From assembly GCF_021044825.1 (NCBI RefSeq), contig NZ_JAJNOC010000014.1, forward strand, positions 1 to 41,210: a stretch of DNA of 41,210 nt, read 5' to 3'. Made by a program: the position numbers and the translations under genes. Shown in pieces: positions 10,713 through 19,348 of the stretch. Below the pieces are notes generated by a model. That model saw only the letters and a program-made list of their open reading frames with translations. It had not been told where the DNA came from and made no database searches. Positions within the stretch are counted from its first letter, which is position 1. Each line of letters starts with the position of its first letter. Origin of the DNA: Massilia phyllostachyos. Lineage in GTDB: Bacteria > Pseudomonadota > Gammaproteobacteria > Burkholderiales > Burkholderiaceae_D.

Positions 10713-12764
10713 TCAGGTCGAGAGCTGGCGGCGCAGGAAGGTCCAGGTCAGGGCCCACATGCGCGCGATCTGCGCGTTGTCGGCGGCGCCGGCGTGGCCG
10801 CCTTCGGTGTTTTCCCAGTACAGCACATCATGGCCATGTTCCTGCATGCGCGCCGCCATCTTGCGCGCGTGGCCCGGGTGCACGCGGTCGTCGCGGGTCG
10901 AGGTGGTGAACAGGACGCGCGGCCAGGCCTGCCCCTCGGCGCGCGGCCGCACGTTCTGGTAGGGGGAGTAGCGTGCGATCGCTTCCCACTGCGCGGGGTC
11001 GTCGGGGTCGCCGTATTCGCCCATCCACGACGCGCCGGCCAGCAGGCGGTGGTAGCGGCGCATGTCGAGCAGCGGCACCTGGCACACCACGGCGCCGAAC
11101 AGGTCCGGGCGCTGGACCATGACGGCGCCGACCAGCAGGCCGCCATTGCTGCCGCCCATGATGCCGAGGCGCCGCGGCGAGGTGATGCCGCGTGCGACCA
11201 GGTCTTCGGCGACGGCGATGAAGTCGTCGAATGCCCGTTGCCGGTTTTCCTTGAGCGCCGCCTGGTGCCAGCGCGGCCCGAATTCGCCGCCGCCGCGGAT
11301 GTTGGCCAGCACGTAGACGCCGCCGCGCTCGAGCCAGGCGGCGCCGCTGACCGCGCCGTAGGAGGGCTTGAGCGAGACTTCGAAGCCGCCGTAGCCGTAC
11401 AGGACGGTGGGTGCGCTGCCGTCCAGTGGCGTAGCGTCCTTCATCACGGCGTAGTAGGGCACGCGCGTGCCGTCCGCTGAGGCCGCGGTGAACTGGCGCA
11501 CCACCAGCCCGGCCGCGTCGAAAAAGGCGGGCAGCGACTTCAGGGCCTGGCGGGTGTCGCTGCCGGCGTCCATCAGGTACAGCGTGGCAGGTTCCAGGAA
11601 ACCGTTCACGGTAAGGAAGTACTGGTTCGAGCCGATCGCATCGAACGCCCAGGTCTCGATCGCCTGGGAGCCGGGCAGGCCGACGTCGCGCGCCTGCCAG
11701 CGGCCGCCGGCGAAGCGCAATTCGGCCAGGCGGTTGCTGACCTTGTCCAGCACCGTCAGGAGCAGGGTGTCGCGCGTCACCGTGAGGCCGTCGAGCGAGG
11801 TGGTGGGCGTCGGTTCGAACAGCACCTCGAATGCGCGCGCGCCGTCGAGGAAGGCATCGAAGTCGCAACCCAGCAGGGCGCCTTGCGGGTAGCGACGCCC
11901 CTCGACTTCCCAGTCCGAACGCAGTTCGATGACGATCTGGCTGCGCACCGCGAAGGCGTTGGCGTCTTCCGGCTTGGGCACCTTCACCGGCATGTCTCCG
12001 CGCAGGAGGAACAGTTCGCTGCTGTAGAAGCCGATCTGGCGCAGCACGAAATCGCGCTCGTGGCCGGGCGTCGTGTCGCGCCAGGCGGAAGCCGACAGGT
12101 CGCCGGCCTGGGCCTCGTAGATGGTCGCGGCGTCGGCCAGGGCCTGGCCGCGGCGCCAGCGCTTGACGATGCGCGGGTAGCCGGAATCGGTCATGGAGCC
12201 GGGGCCGAAGTCGGTGCCGACGAACAGGGTGTCGCGGTCGATCCAGGCGACGTCGCTCTTCGCTTCCGGCAGCACGAAGCCATCCTCGACGAAGCGGCAT
12301 GCGGTGAGGTCGAATTCGCGCCGCACGCGCGCGTCGCCGCCGCCGCGCGACAGCGACACCATGCAGCGGTCTCCTTCCGGCTCCAGGAAGGCGGCGCCGC
12401 CCCAGACCCAGTTCTCGTCTTCCTCGCGCGCCAGCGCGTCGAGGTCGATCACGGTTTCCCACTGCGGCGCGGCCGTGCGGTATTCCTCGAGCGTGGTGCG
12501 GCGCCAGATGCCGCGCACGTGGCTGGCGTCGCGCCAGAAGTTGTAGAGCAGGCCGGCGTGGCAGCCGGGGTAGGGGATCTTGTCGGTCGAGTCGAGGATG
12601 CCCTTCAGGCGCGTGCGCAGGGCGGGGAAGCCCGGGTCGGCTTCGAGTTCGCCCTGGGACGACAGGTTCTGTTCGCGCACCCAGCCGCGCGCGCGGTCGC
12701 CGTCGACCTCCTCGAGCCAGAGATAAGGGTCGTCGGCTTGGGTGCTGTGGCTTGGAGGCTGCAT
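10713..12764 (-). CDS. Prolyl oligopeptidase family serine peptidase (S9)
   Basis: A 683-residue peptidase expected to cleave short proline-containing peptides. The N-terminal beta-propeller region starts DDPYLWLEEVDGDRARGWVREQN, typical of S9A enzymes. The C-terminal alpha/beta hydrolase domain has the nucleophile elbow GGSNGG, the catalytic Asp in TSTRDDRVHPGHA, the His in TEGGHAG, and the family block RGGGEFGPRWHQAALKENRQ. No signal peptide is seen, suggesting a cytoplasmic enzyme. The ATG at 12764 gives the normal family N-terminus; an earlier ATG at 12848 would add 28 atypical residues. It is divergent from the CHASE kinase gene. Its 3' end occupies the position where luxI would be expected beside rsaL. 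Confidence 0.9.
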   Translation of the reverse strand: MQPPSHSTQADDPYLWLEEVDGDRARGWVREQNLSSQGELEADPGFPALRTRLKGILDSTDKIPYPGCHAGLLYNFWRDASHVRGIWRRTTLEEYRTAAPQWETVIDLDALAREEDENWVWGGAAFLEPEGDRCMVSLSRGGGDARVRREFDLTACRFVEDGFVLPEAKSDVAWIDRDTLFVGTDFGPGSMTDSGYPRIVKRWRRGQALADAATIYEAQAGDLSASAWRDTTPGHERDFVLRQIGFYSSELFLLRGDMPVKVPKPEDANAFAVRSQIVIELRSDWEVEGRRYPQGALLGCDFDAFLDGARAFEVLFEPTPTTSLDGLTVTRDTLLLTVLDKVSNRLAELRFAGGRWQARDVGLPGSQAIETWAFDAIGSNQYFLTVNGFLEPATLYLMDAGSDTRQALKSLPAFFDAAGLVVRQFTAASADGTRVPYYAVMKDATPLDGSAPTVLYGYGGFEVSLKPSYGAVSGAAWLERGGVYVLANIRGGGEFGPRWHQAALKENRQRAFDDFIAVAEDLVARGITSPRRLGIMGGSNGGLLVGAVMVQRPDLFGAVVCQVPLLDMRRYHRLLAGASWMGEYGDPDDPAQWEAIARYSPYQNVRPRAEGQAWPRVLFTTSTRDDRVHPGHARKMAARMQEHGHDVLYWENTEGGHAGAADNAQIARMWALTWTFLRRQLST

Positions 12765-12860
12765 GGGGATCTGCGTGATGTGAGTTTGAGTGAACAACTG
12801 CGGCGTGCGACCCCCTATACTAGCAACATCGACACCGCCGACACGCACGCCTGGAACCCC
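12765..12860. promoter_or_regulatory. Divergent promoter region, peptidase / CHASE kinase
   Basis: A 96-base gap between two divergent starts. On the plus strand TATACT at 12816-12821 is a good -10 candidate for the kinase gene, with TGAACA at 12791-12796 as a weak -35 (19-base spacing). No clear operator was seen. Confidence 0.35.
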
Positions 12861-15800
12861 ATGCCGTCACGCCCGCTAGATCACTATCCCGCCGGCCCGC
12901 AGCAGCCCTGGAGGCGCGCCGCGCCGTGGCTCGGTGGCCTGGCGCTGTCGATCGGCGCCGGCGCGCTGTGCTACGTGCTGGCCCTGGGCGCGGTCGAGGA
13001 CGATGCGCGGCGCCGCTTCGACAACGTGGCCCAGGTGGCGCGCGAGCGGGTCGCCGCCGCCATCGCCTCCTATGCGCGGGTGTTGCGCGGCCTGAGCGCC
13101 CTGCACACGGCGGGCGAGGCGCCGCTCGACCGGCTGCGCTTTCATCGCTACGTCGCGGCGCTCGACCTGCCGACCCAGTTTCCGGCGATCGAGGCGGTCT
13201 CCTTCGTCGCCTGGGTGCCCGATGCGCGGCGCGACGCCTTCGTGGCCGCGGTGCGCGCCGACCGCAGCGTGCGTCCGGGCGGCTATCCCGGCTTCGACAT
13301 CCGGCCCGCCGGCCGCCGTCCGTATTACCAGGTGATCGCCTGGATCGAGCCGAGCGACCTGCCGGACGAACGGCTCGGCGTCGACATCGCGGTCCAGCCC
13401 AACGTCGCGGCCGTGCTGGAGCGCTCGCGCGACAGCGGCGGCATCAGCGCCTCCGGCCAGGTGGTGCGCATCATGCAGCCGGCGCCGGCCACGGTGCTCG
13501 GCATGCGCGAGCCGATCTACCTCGGCGGCGGCCTGCCGGCCACCGTGGCCGAACGCCGCGCGCGCTACCTGGGCAGCGTCGGCATCGCGTTCTCGGTCGA
13601 GAAGCTGGTGGCCCAGGCGCTGGCGCCGGCCCAGGGCCAGCCGGTGGTCTTCAGCCTGTACACGGAAAACGCGCCGGCCCACGACCTGCCGGCCGATCGT
13701 CCCTTCGCCCTGCAGGCCGACGACCGGCTGCTGGTCGGGCTTGAAGTCCGCGGTGGAACGGAGCACGGCGACGCGCGCTTCACGACCCTGCTGCCGATCG
13801 ACTATGCCGGCACCCGCTGGAAGGCGCACTTCGCGGCCACGCGCGCCGACATGGTGGTCGGCTACGACCGCTTCCTGCCGCTGCTGGCCTTCTGCGCGGG
13901 GCTGGGCAGCACCTTGCTGGCCTTCGCGCTGCTCCTGAACCTGGTGCGCTCGCGCCGCGCGGCGCTCGACCAGCGCCTGCTGCTCGATTCGGTGCTCGAC
14001 AACCTCGACGCCTACGTCTACCTGAAGGACAGCGAGCGGCGCGTGCGCTACGTGAACGCCAAGTGCGCGGCCCTGCTCAAGATGCCCGCCGCTTATGCGG
14101 CCGGCCGGCGCGACATCGACCTGGCGCCGCGCGAAGTGGCCGACATCGTCTGGGAGCGCGACCGCGAAGTGCTGGAGACCGGCCGCCGCACCGCCACCCA
14201 GATCGAGCACGTGCAGCCCGACGGCAGCATCCGCCAGCTGTGGAGCGTGCGGGTGCCGCTGCCGCAGGACGGCGGGCCGCCGGCGGTGCTGTGCGTGTCG
14301 AGCGACATCACGACCCTGCACGAACTGAAGGCGCGCGCCGACGCCGCCAGCCAGGCCAAGAGCGACTTTCTGTCGAACATGAGCCACGAGATCCGCACCC
14401 CGATGAACAGCATCATCGGCATGACCCACCTGGCGCTGCAGTCGAGCACCGACCCGGCCCAGCGCGGCTACCTGGAAAAGATCTACCACTCCGGCCAGCA
14501 CCTGCTGGGCATCATCAACGACATCCTCGACTTTTCCAAGATCGAGGCCGGCAAGCTGGAACTCGACGCGGTCGGCTTCATGCTCGACGCCCTGCTGCGC
14601 AACGTCGAGCTGCAGCTGGGCCAGACCGCGGCCGCCAAGGGCCTCGGCTTCGACGTCGAAGTCGCGCCGGAACTGATGCGGCCCGTGCGCGGCGATCCGC
14701 TGCGCCTGGAACAGGTGCTGCTCAACTTCGCCGGCAACGCCATCAAGTTCTCCGAACGCGGCCGCATCGTGCTGCGCGCCCGCCTGGCGCGCGCCTTCGG
14801 CCCGGAACTGCTGGTGCGCTTCGAGGTGCGCGACAACGGCATCGGCATCGACCCGCAGGTGCAGGCCGGCCTGTTTACGCCCTTCCACCAGGCCGACCAG
14901 TCGACCACGCGGCGCCACGGCGGCACCGGCCTGGGACTGGTGATCAGCAAGCAGCTGGCCGAACTGATGGGCGGCGAGGTCGGGGTCGACAGCAGCCCGG
15001 GCCGGGGCAGCACCTTCTGGTTCACCGCCGCCCTGCGCCTGGAAGACAGCGCCGCCGTCACCGGCCTCGGCGCCGCCCCCTCGCCGCAGGCGCCGCGCCT
15101 GGACGGCTGCGCGGTGCTGCTGGTCGAGGACAATCCCTTCAACCAGCAGGTCGGGCGCGAGCTGCTGGCCCAGGCCGGCGCCGCGGTGGTGGTGGCCGGG
15201 AACGGCCAGGAAGCGCTGGACGAGATGGCGCGCCACCGCTTCGACTGCGTGCTGATGGACGTGCAGATGCCGGTGATGGACGGCCTGGCGGCGACCCGCC
15301 GCATCCGCGCCGATCCGACGCTGGCCGACACCCTGGTGATCGCGATGACGGCGAACGCCGGCGTCGACGACCGCTCGCGCTGCCTGGAGGCGGGCATGAA
15401 CGAATTCCTGTCCAAGCCGGTGGTGCCGGAACTGCTGGCCGCGACCATCGCGCGCTGCCTCGGCCGCAGTACGGCGCCCGCGCCGGACGTCGCGCCGCCG
15501 CCGCTGGCCGGGGCCGGGCCGATCGACCTGGGGCTGCTGGAAAATACCTTCGACGGCGACCGCGAGCGCATGCGCAAGTATGCCTTCATGTTCATCTCGA
15601 CCACGCGCGACGCGCTGGACGAAATCGATGCCGCCCTCAGCCGCGGCGATGTGACGAGCGCGGCCGCGGTGGCGCACCGCATCAAGTCGGCTGCGCGGAC
15701 GGTCGGGGCACTGGCGTTTGCGGCGGTGTGCGAAGACCTGGAGGGTCAGGGCGGCCGTCCCGCCCAGGCACGGGCGCTGGCGGCGCGCCTGCGGGCGCAA

Positions 15801-15863
15801 CTGGCCCGCATCGAGCGCGAAGTCACCGCCCGCCTCGGCGCGCGCGTAGAGGATCAATCGTAG
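12861..15863 (+). CDS. Membrane hybrid histidine kinase: CHASE-PAS-HisKA-HATPase-REC-Hpt
   Basis: A 1000-residue sensor kinase. A membrane segment (~22-44) and a second at ~338-362 enclose a periplasmic CHASE domain (~75-300; contains AIEAVSFVAWVP and RRPYYQVIAWIEP). A PAS domain (~375-490) is followed by HisKA with acceptor His509 in NMSHEIRTPMNS and HATPase (GNAIKFSE, DNGIGID, GGTGLGL). The receiver has its acceptor at D800 (LMDVQMPVMDG), and a C-terminal Hpt domain has H939 (AHRIKSAARTVG). It should run a His-Asp-His relay to a response regulator encoded elsewhere. CHASE domains usually sense small extracellular ligands. The TAG stop (15861-15863) lies in the first bases of an intergenic repeat. 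Confidence 0.92.
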   Translation: MPSRPLDHYPAGPQQPWRRAAPWLGGLALSIGAGALCYVLALGAVEDDARRRFDNVAQVARERVAAAIASYARVLRGLSALHTAGEAPLDRLRFHRYVAALDLPTQFPAIEAVSFVAWVPDARRDAFVAAVRADRSVRPGGYPGFDIRPAGRRPYYQVIAWIEPSDLPDERLGVDIAVQPNVAAVLERSRDSGGISASGQVVRIMQPAPATVLGMREPIYLGGGLPATVAERRARYLGSVGIAFSVEKLVAQALAPAQGQPVVFSLYTENAPAHDLPADRPFALQADDRLLVGLEVRGGTEHGDARFTTLLPIDYAGTRWKAHFAATRADMVVGYDRFLPLLAFCAGLGSTLLAFALLLNLVRSRRAALDQRLLLDSVLDNLDAYVYLKDSERRVRYVNAKCAALLKMPAAYAAGRRDIDLAPREVADIVWERDREVLETGRRTATQIEHVQPDGSIRQLWSVRVPLPQDGGPPAVLCVSSDITTLHELKARADAASQAKSDFLSNMSHEIRTPMNSIIGMTHLALQSSTDPAQRGYLEKIYHSGQHLLGIINDILDFSKIEAGKLELDAVGFMLDALLRNVELQLGQTAAAKGLGFDVEVAPELMRPVRGDPLRLEQVLLNFAGNAIKFSERGRIVLRARLARAFGPELLVRFEVRDNGIGIDPQVQAGLFTPFHQADQSTTRRHGGTGLGLVISKQLAELMGGEVGVDSSPGRGSTFWFTAALRLEDSAAVTGLGAAPSPQAPRLDGCAVLLVEDNPFNQQVGRELLAQAGAAVVVAGNGQEALDEMARHRFDCVLMDVQMPVMDGLAATRRIRADPTLADTLVIAMTANAGVDDRSRCLEAGMNEFLSKPVVPELLAATIARCLGRSTAPAPDVAPPPLAGAGPIDLGLLENTFDGDRERMRKYAFMFISTTRDALDEIDAALSRGDVTSAAAVAHRIKSAARTVGALAFAAVCEDLEGQGGRPAQARALAARLRAQLARIEREVTARLGARVEDQS

Positions 15864-15891
15864 GCTGGTCGGGAGGACCCGTCCACCCTAC
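15860..15891. repeat. Intergenic palindromic repeat, copy 3 (short form)
   Basis: GTAGGCTGGTCGG (15860-15872) faces CCGTCCACCCTAC (15879-15891) with two mismatches and a short loop. It corresponds to the outer arms of copy 2 (3331-3438) without the inner module. As in copy 2, its GTAG start provides the stop codon of the upstream gene. A folded transcript would form a terminator-like hairpin without a U tract. Confidence 0.7.
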
Positions 15892-15896
15892 AGCCC

Positions 15897-15925
15897 TTTC
15901 GCTGCCCCCTCAAAAAGAGTATCCT
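15897..15925 (+). promoter_or_regulatory. Weak candidate promoter for recCBD
   Basis: TTTCGC (15897-15902) and TATCCT (15920-15925) are separated by exactly 17 bases and lie 28 bases before the recC ATG. Both hexamers are imperfect, so this is only a candidate. Confidence 0.35.
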
Positions 15926-15952
15926 TGGCGCCTGAGCAGCCCAACCATACCG

Positions 15953-18900
15953 ATGTCTTCCCCGATCACCCCCGGCTTGTTAATTTTGCACGGCAACCAG
16001 ATGGAGTTGCTGCGCAGCGCCATGTTCGACTGGATCCGCAGCCACCCGCTGGGGCCGCTCGAGCAGGAGACCATCCTGGTGCAGTCGAACGGGGTCGCCG
16101 AGTGGCTGAAGATCGCCCTGGCCGAGGACATGGGCGTGTGCGCCGCCACCCGGGTGGCGCTGCCGGCGCGCTTCCTGTGGGAAGCCTACCGCGGCATGCT
16201 GGGCCGCGACCGCGTGCCCACCCGCGCGCCCTTCGACAAGGACCCGCTGACCTGGCGCCTGATGCGCCTGCTGCCGGCGCTGCTGAAGAACCCGCACTAC
16301 GAACCGCTGGCCCAGTTCCTCGGCGACGGCTGCCCCGAGCGCCGCCTGCAGCTGGCCCAGCGCCTGGCCGATCTCTACGACCAGTACCAGGTCTACCGCG
16401 CCGACTGGCTGGAAGACTGGGAAGCCGGCCGCGACCAGCTGCGCCGCGCGGTGGGCGACCCGGTCCCGCTCGGCCCCGACCTCAAGTGGCAAGCCTGTCT
16501 GTGGCGCGAGATCCACGCCAGCCTGGCGCAGGAAGACCGCGTGACCGGCCGCGCCACCATCCACCAGCAATTCCTGCACGCGATCGAGTCCGGCCGCAAG
16601 CCCGCTTCGAAGCTGCCGCGCCGGGTGATCCTGTTCGGCATGTCGACCCTGCCGTACCAGACCCTGCAAGCCATCGCCGCGCTGTCGCGCCACACCCAGG
16701 TGCTGTTCGCGGTGCCGAACCCGTGCCGCTTCTACTGGGGCGACATCATCGAGGGCCGCGAATTGCTCAAGGCGGCGCGCCGGCGCCAGCCGGCCCGTCC
16801 CGGCGCCGACCTGGCCACCGTGCCGCTCGAGGAGCTGCACGCCCACACCCATCCGCTGCTGGCGAGCTGGGGCCGGCAGGGGCGCGACTTCGTGCGCATG
16901 CTGGACGAATTCGACAGTGGCGAAGGCACGCGCTACGAGAACATGCGCGTGGACCTGTTCGACGACGAGGAGGGCAGTTCGCTGCTCTCGCAGGTGCAGG
17001 CCGCGATCCGCGACCTTCTGCCCCTGTCCGAGCACCCGCACGTGCCGCCGTTCGACGACCGCTCGATCGAATTCCACATCACCCACAGCGTGCAGCGCGA
17101 GGTCGAGGTGCTGCACGACCAGCTCCTGAGCTGGTTCGCGCGGGACCCGAGCCTGCGCCCGCGCGACGTGGTGGTGATGGTGCCGGACATCGACACCTTC
17201 TCGGCCGCGATCCACGCGGTGTTCGAGCAGCACCGTCGCACGGACCCGCGCTACATTCCCTTTGAAATCGGCGACGTGCGCGACCGCAGCGTCAATCCGC
17301 TGCTGGTGGCGCTCGAGTGGCTGCTGCGCCTGCCGCAGCAGCGCTGCCGCCAGAGCGAGGTGCGCGACCTGCTGGACGTGCCGGCGGTGGCCGGGCGCTA
17401 CGGCCTCGATGCCGAGGACCTGCCGATCCTCGGCCGCTGGATCGAAGGCGCGGGCGTGCGCTGGGGCCTGGACCGCGAACACCGCGCCGGCCTCGGCCTC
17501 GGCTCGGCCGGCGAGCAGAACGCCTGGATCTTCGGCGTGCGCCGCATGCTGCTCGGCTACGCCAGCGGCGCCGGCGGCACCTTCAACGACATCGAGCCGT
17601 ATGCCGAAGTCGGCGGCCTGGATGCGGCGCTGGCCGGCTCGCTGGCCCAGTTCATCGAGACCCTGCTGGAGTGGCGCGCGGAACTCGTCAAGCCGCGCAC
17701 CCCGGCCGAGTGGGGCGTGGCGGCGCGCGCGCTGCTGCATGCCTTCTTCCATCCGGACATCGAAGCCGACCGCCTCACGCTGGCCCAGCTGAACGAGGCG
17801 CTGGAATGCTGGCTCGAGACCGTAGATGCCGCGGAATTCGACGAGCCGGTTCCCTTGGCCGTGATGCGCGAAGCCTGGCTGGGGGAACTCGACCAGCCGA
17901 CCCTGAACCACCAGTTCGTCTCCGGCGGCGTGACCTTCTGCACCCTGATGCCGATGCGCGCCGTGCCGTTCCGCGTGGTCTGCCTGCTCGGCATGAACGA
18001 CGGCGACTTCCCGCGCCGCGCGCAGCAGGCCGACTTCGACCTGCTGGCCTTGCCCGGCATGGCGCGCCCCGGCGACCGCTCGCGCCGCGACGACGACCGC
18101 TACCTGATGCTGGAAGCGCTGCTGTCCTCGCGCGACAAGTTCTACGTGAGCTGGGTCGGCCGCAACGTGCGTGACAACAGCGAGCAGCCGGCCTCGGTGC
18201 TGGTGGCCCAGCTGCGCGACTACCTGAAGGCCGGCTGGAACCTCGACCTGTCCGAGCGCACTACCGAACACGCGCTGCAGCCCTTCAGCCGCCGCTATTT
18301 CGAACGCGGCGGCCTGCTCACCTATGCCGGCGAATGGCGTTCGGCGCACGGGCTGGAAGAGGGTGAACGTCCTGGCGACGCGCTGCCGCCCTACGAGCTG
18401 GAGCCGGGCTATGTGCTCAAGCTCGCCGAGCTGGCCGCCTTCCTGCGCCAGCCGGCGCGCTACTTCTTCCGCCGCCGCCTGGGCGTGGTGTTCGCCGACG
18501 CCGCCATGGTCGGCGAGGACGAGGAGCCGTTCGCGCTCGACGCGCTGGAACGCTACTTCATCGAGGACCACCTGCTGGACGACAGCGGCCAGCCGGAGGC
18601 CATCGAGGCGGTGCGCAGCACCCTGAACGAGCGCGCCGCGCGCCTGGCGCGCGAAGGCGTGCTGCCGATCGGTCTGCTGGGCCGCCAGTGGCAGCAGGAG
18701 CTGGTCGAGGGCCTGGTGCCGGTGCGTAGCGCCTGGCTGGCGCTGGGCGCGCGCTTCCCGCATGCGGCGCCCAAGCGCGCGGTCAGTCTGGCGCTGAACG
18801 ACGGGCTGGTGCTGGACGACTGGATCGACCGCCTGCGCAGCGATGGCGCGCAGATCGCCTGGCTGATGCAGGTGTCCTCGAAAGTCCTGGACAAGGAAGG

Positions 18901-19348
18901 CCGGCCGCGCGGCGACAAGCTGTTCCAGCCCTGGCTGCGCCAGCTGGCCGCCAGTGCCTCCGGCATGCCGGTGGTCGGCCACCTGGTGGCGCGCGACGCG
19001 GTGCTCACCATGGCGCCGCTCGAGCCGGTCGAGGCGGCCGCCATGCTGCACGACCTGGCCGCGCTGTGGCGCAAGAATCTCGACCGCCCGCTGGGCGTGG
19101 CCTGCAAGACCGCGCTGGCCCTGCTGCGCGAGGGCGCCACCGACGCCGATGCGCGCTCGGTCTACGACGGCGGCTACGAGCTTTCGGGCGAGGTGACGGA
19201 ACTGTGCCTGGCGCGCCTGTGGCCGGACTTTTCCAGCCTGGTGGCGGCCGGCGACTGGCCGCATGTCGCGCGCGACCTCTACGGGCCGCTGGCGGACTGG
19301 ATCGACACGCGGGTGCAGGTGGCGCCCCTGGATGGAGGCGCGCAGTGA
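15953..19348 (+). CDS. recC: Exodeoxyribonuclease V subunit gamma (RecC)
   Basis: A 1131-residue subunit of the RecBCD helicase-nuclease that resects double-strand DNA ends and, in E. coli, recognises Chi. The start GLLILHGNQMELL and the blocks ILVQSNGVAEWLK, VVVMVPDIDTFSAAIHAVF and CLLGMNDGDFPRR are standard RecC landmarks, in an inactivated SF1-helicase-like fold. Length is close to E. coli RecC (1122). It is the first gene of a recC-recB-recD operon; its TGA overlaps the GTG of recB by four bases (GTGA), implying translational coupling and matched subunit production. Chi specificity cannot be predicted here. Confidence 0.93.
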   Translation: MSSPITPGLLILHGNQMELLRSAMFDWIRSHPLGPLEQETILVQSNGVAEWLKIALAEDMGVCAATRVALPARFLWEAYRGMLGRDRVPTRAPFDKDPLTWRLMRLLPALLKNPHYEPLAQFLGDGCPERRLQLAQRLADLYDQYQVYRADWLEDWEAGRDQLRRAVGDPVPLGPDLKWQACLWREIHASLAQEDRVTGRATIHQQFLHAIESGRKPASKLPRRVILFGMSTLPYQTLQAIAALSRHTQVLFAVPNPCRFYWGDIIEGRELLKAARRRQPARPGADLATVPLEELHAHTHPLLASWGRQGRDFVRMLDEFDSGEGTRYENMRVDLFDDEEGSSLLSQVQAAIRDLLPLSEHPHVPPFDDRSIEFHITHSVQREVEVLHDQLLSWFARDPSLRPRDVVVMVPDIDTFSAAIHAVFEQHRRTDPRYIPFEIGDVRDRSVNPLLVALEWLLRLPQQRCRQSEVRDLLDVPAVAGRYGLDAEDLPILGRWIEGAGVRWGLDREHRAGLGLGSAGEQNAWIFGVRRMLLGYASGAGGTFNDIEPYAEVGGLDAALAGSLAQFIETLLEWRAELVKPRTPAEWGVAARALLHAFFHPDIEADRLTLAQLNEALECWLETVDAAEFDEPVPLAVMREAWLGELDQPTLNHQFVSGGVTFCTLMPMRAVPFRVVCLLGMNDGDFPRRAQQADFDLLALPGMARPGDRSRRDDDRYLMLEALLSSRDKFYVSWVGRNVRDNSEQPASVLVAQLRDYLKAGWNLDLSERTTEHALQPFSRRYFERGGLLTYAGEWRSAHGLEEGERPGDALPPYELEPGYVLKLAELAAFLRQPARYFFRRRLGVVFADAAMVGEDEEPFALDALERYFIEDHLLDDSGQPEAIEAVRSTLNERAARLAREGVLPIGLLGRQWQQELVEGLVPVRSAWLALGARFPHAAPKRAVSLALNDGLVLDDWIDRLRSDGAQIAWLMQVSSKVLDKEGRPRGDKLFQPWLRQLAASASGMPVVGHLVARDAVLTMAPLEPVEAAAMLHDLAALWRKNLDRPLGVACKTALALLREGATDADARSVYDGGYELSGEVTELCLARLWPDFSSLVAAGDWPHVARDLYGPLADWIDTRVQVAPLDGGAQ

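Noticed and set aside
10696..10962. A residual luxI reading rightward from the lux box
   Set aside because: An ATG at 10696 exists, but the translation (MRFAIGQVESWRRRKV...) has none of the LuxI landmark residues and lies antisense to the peptidase gene.
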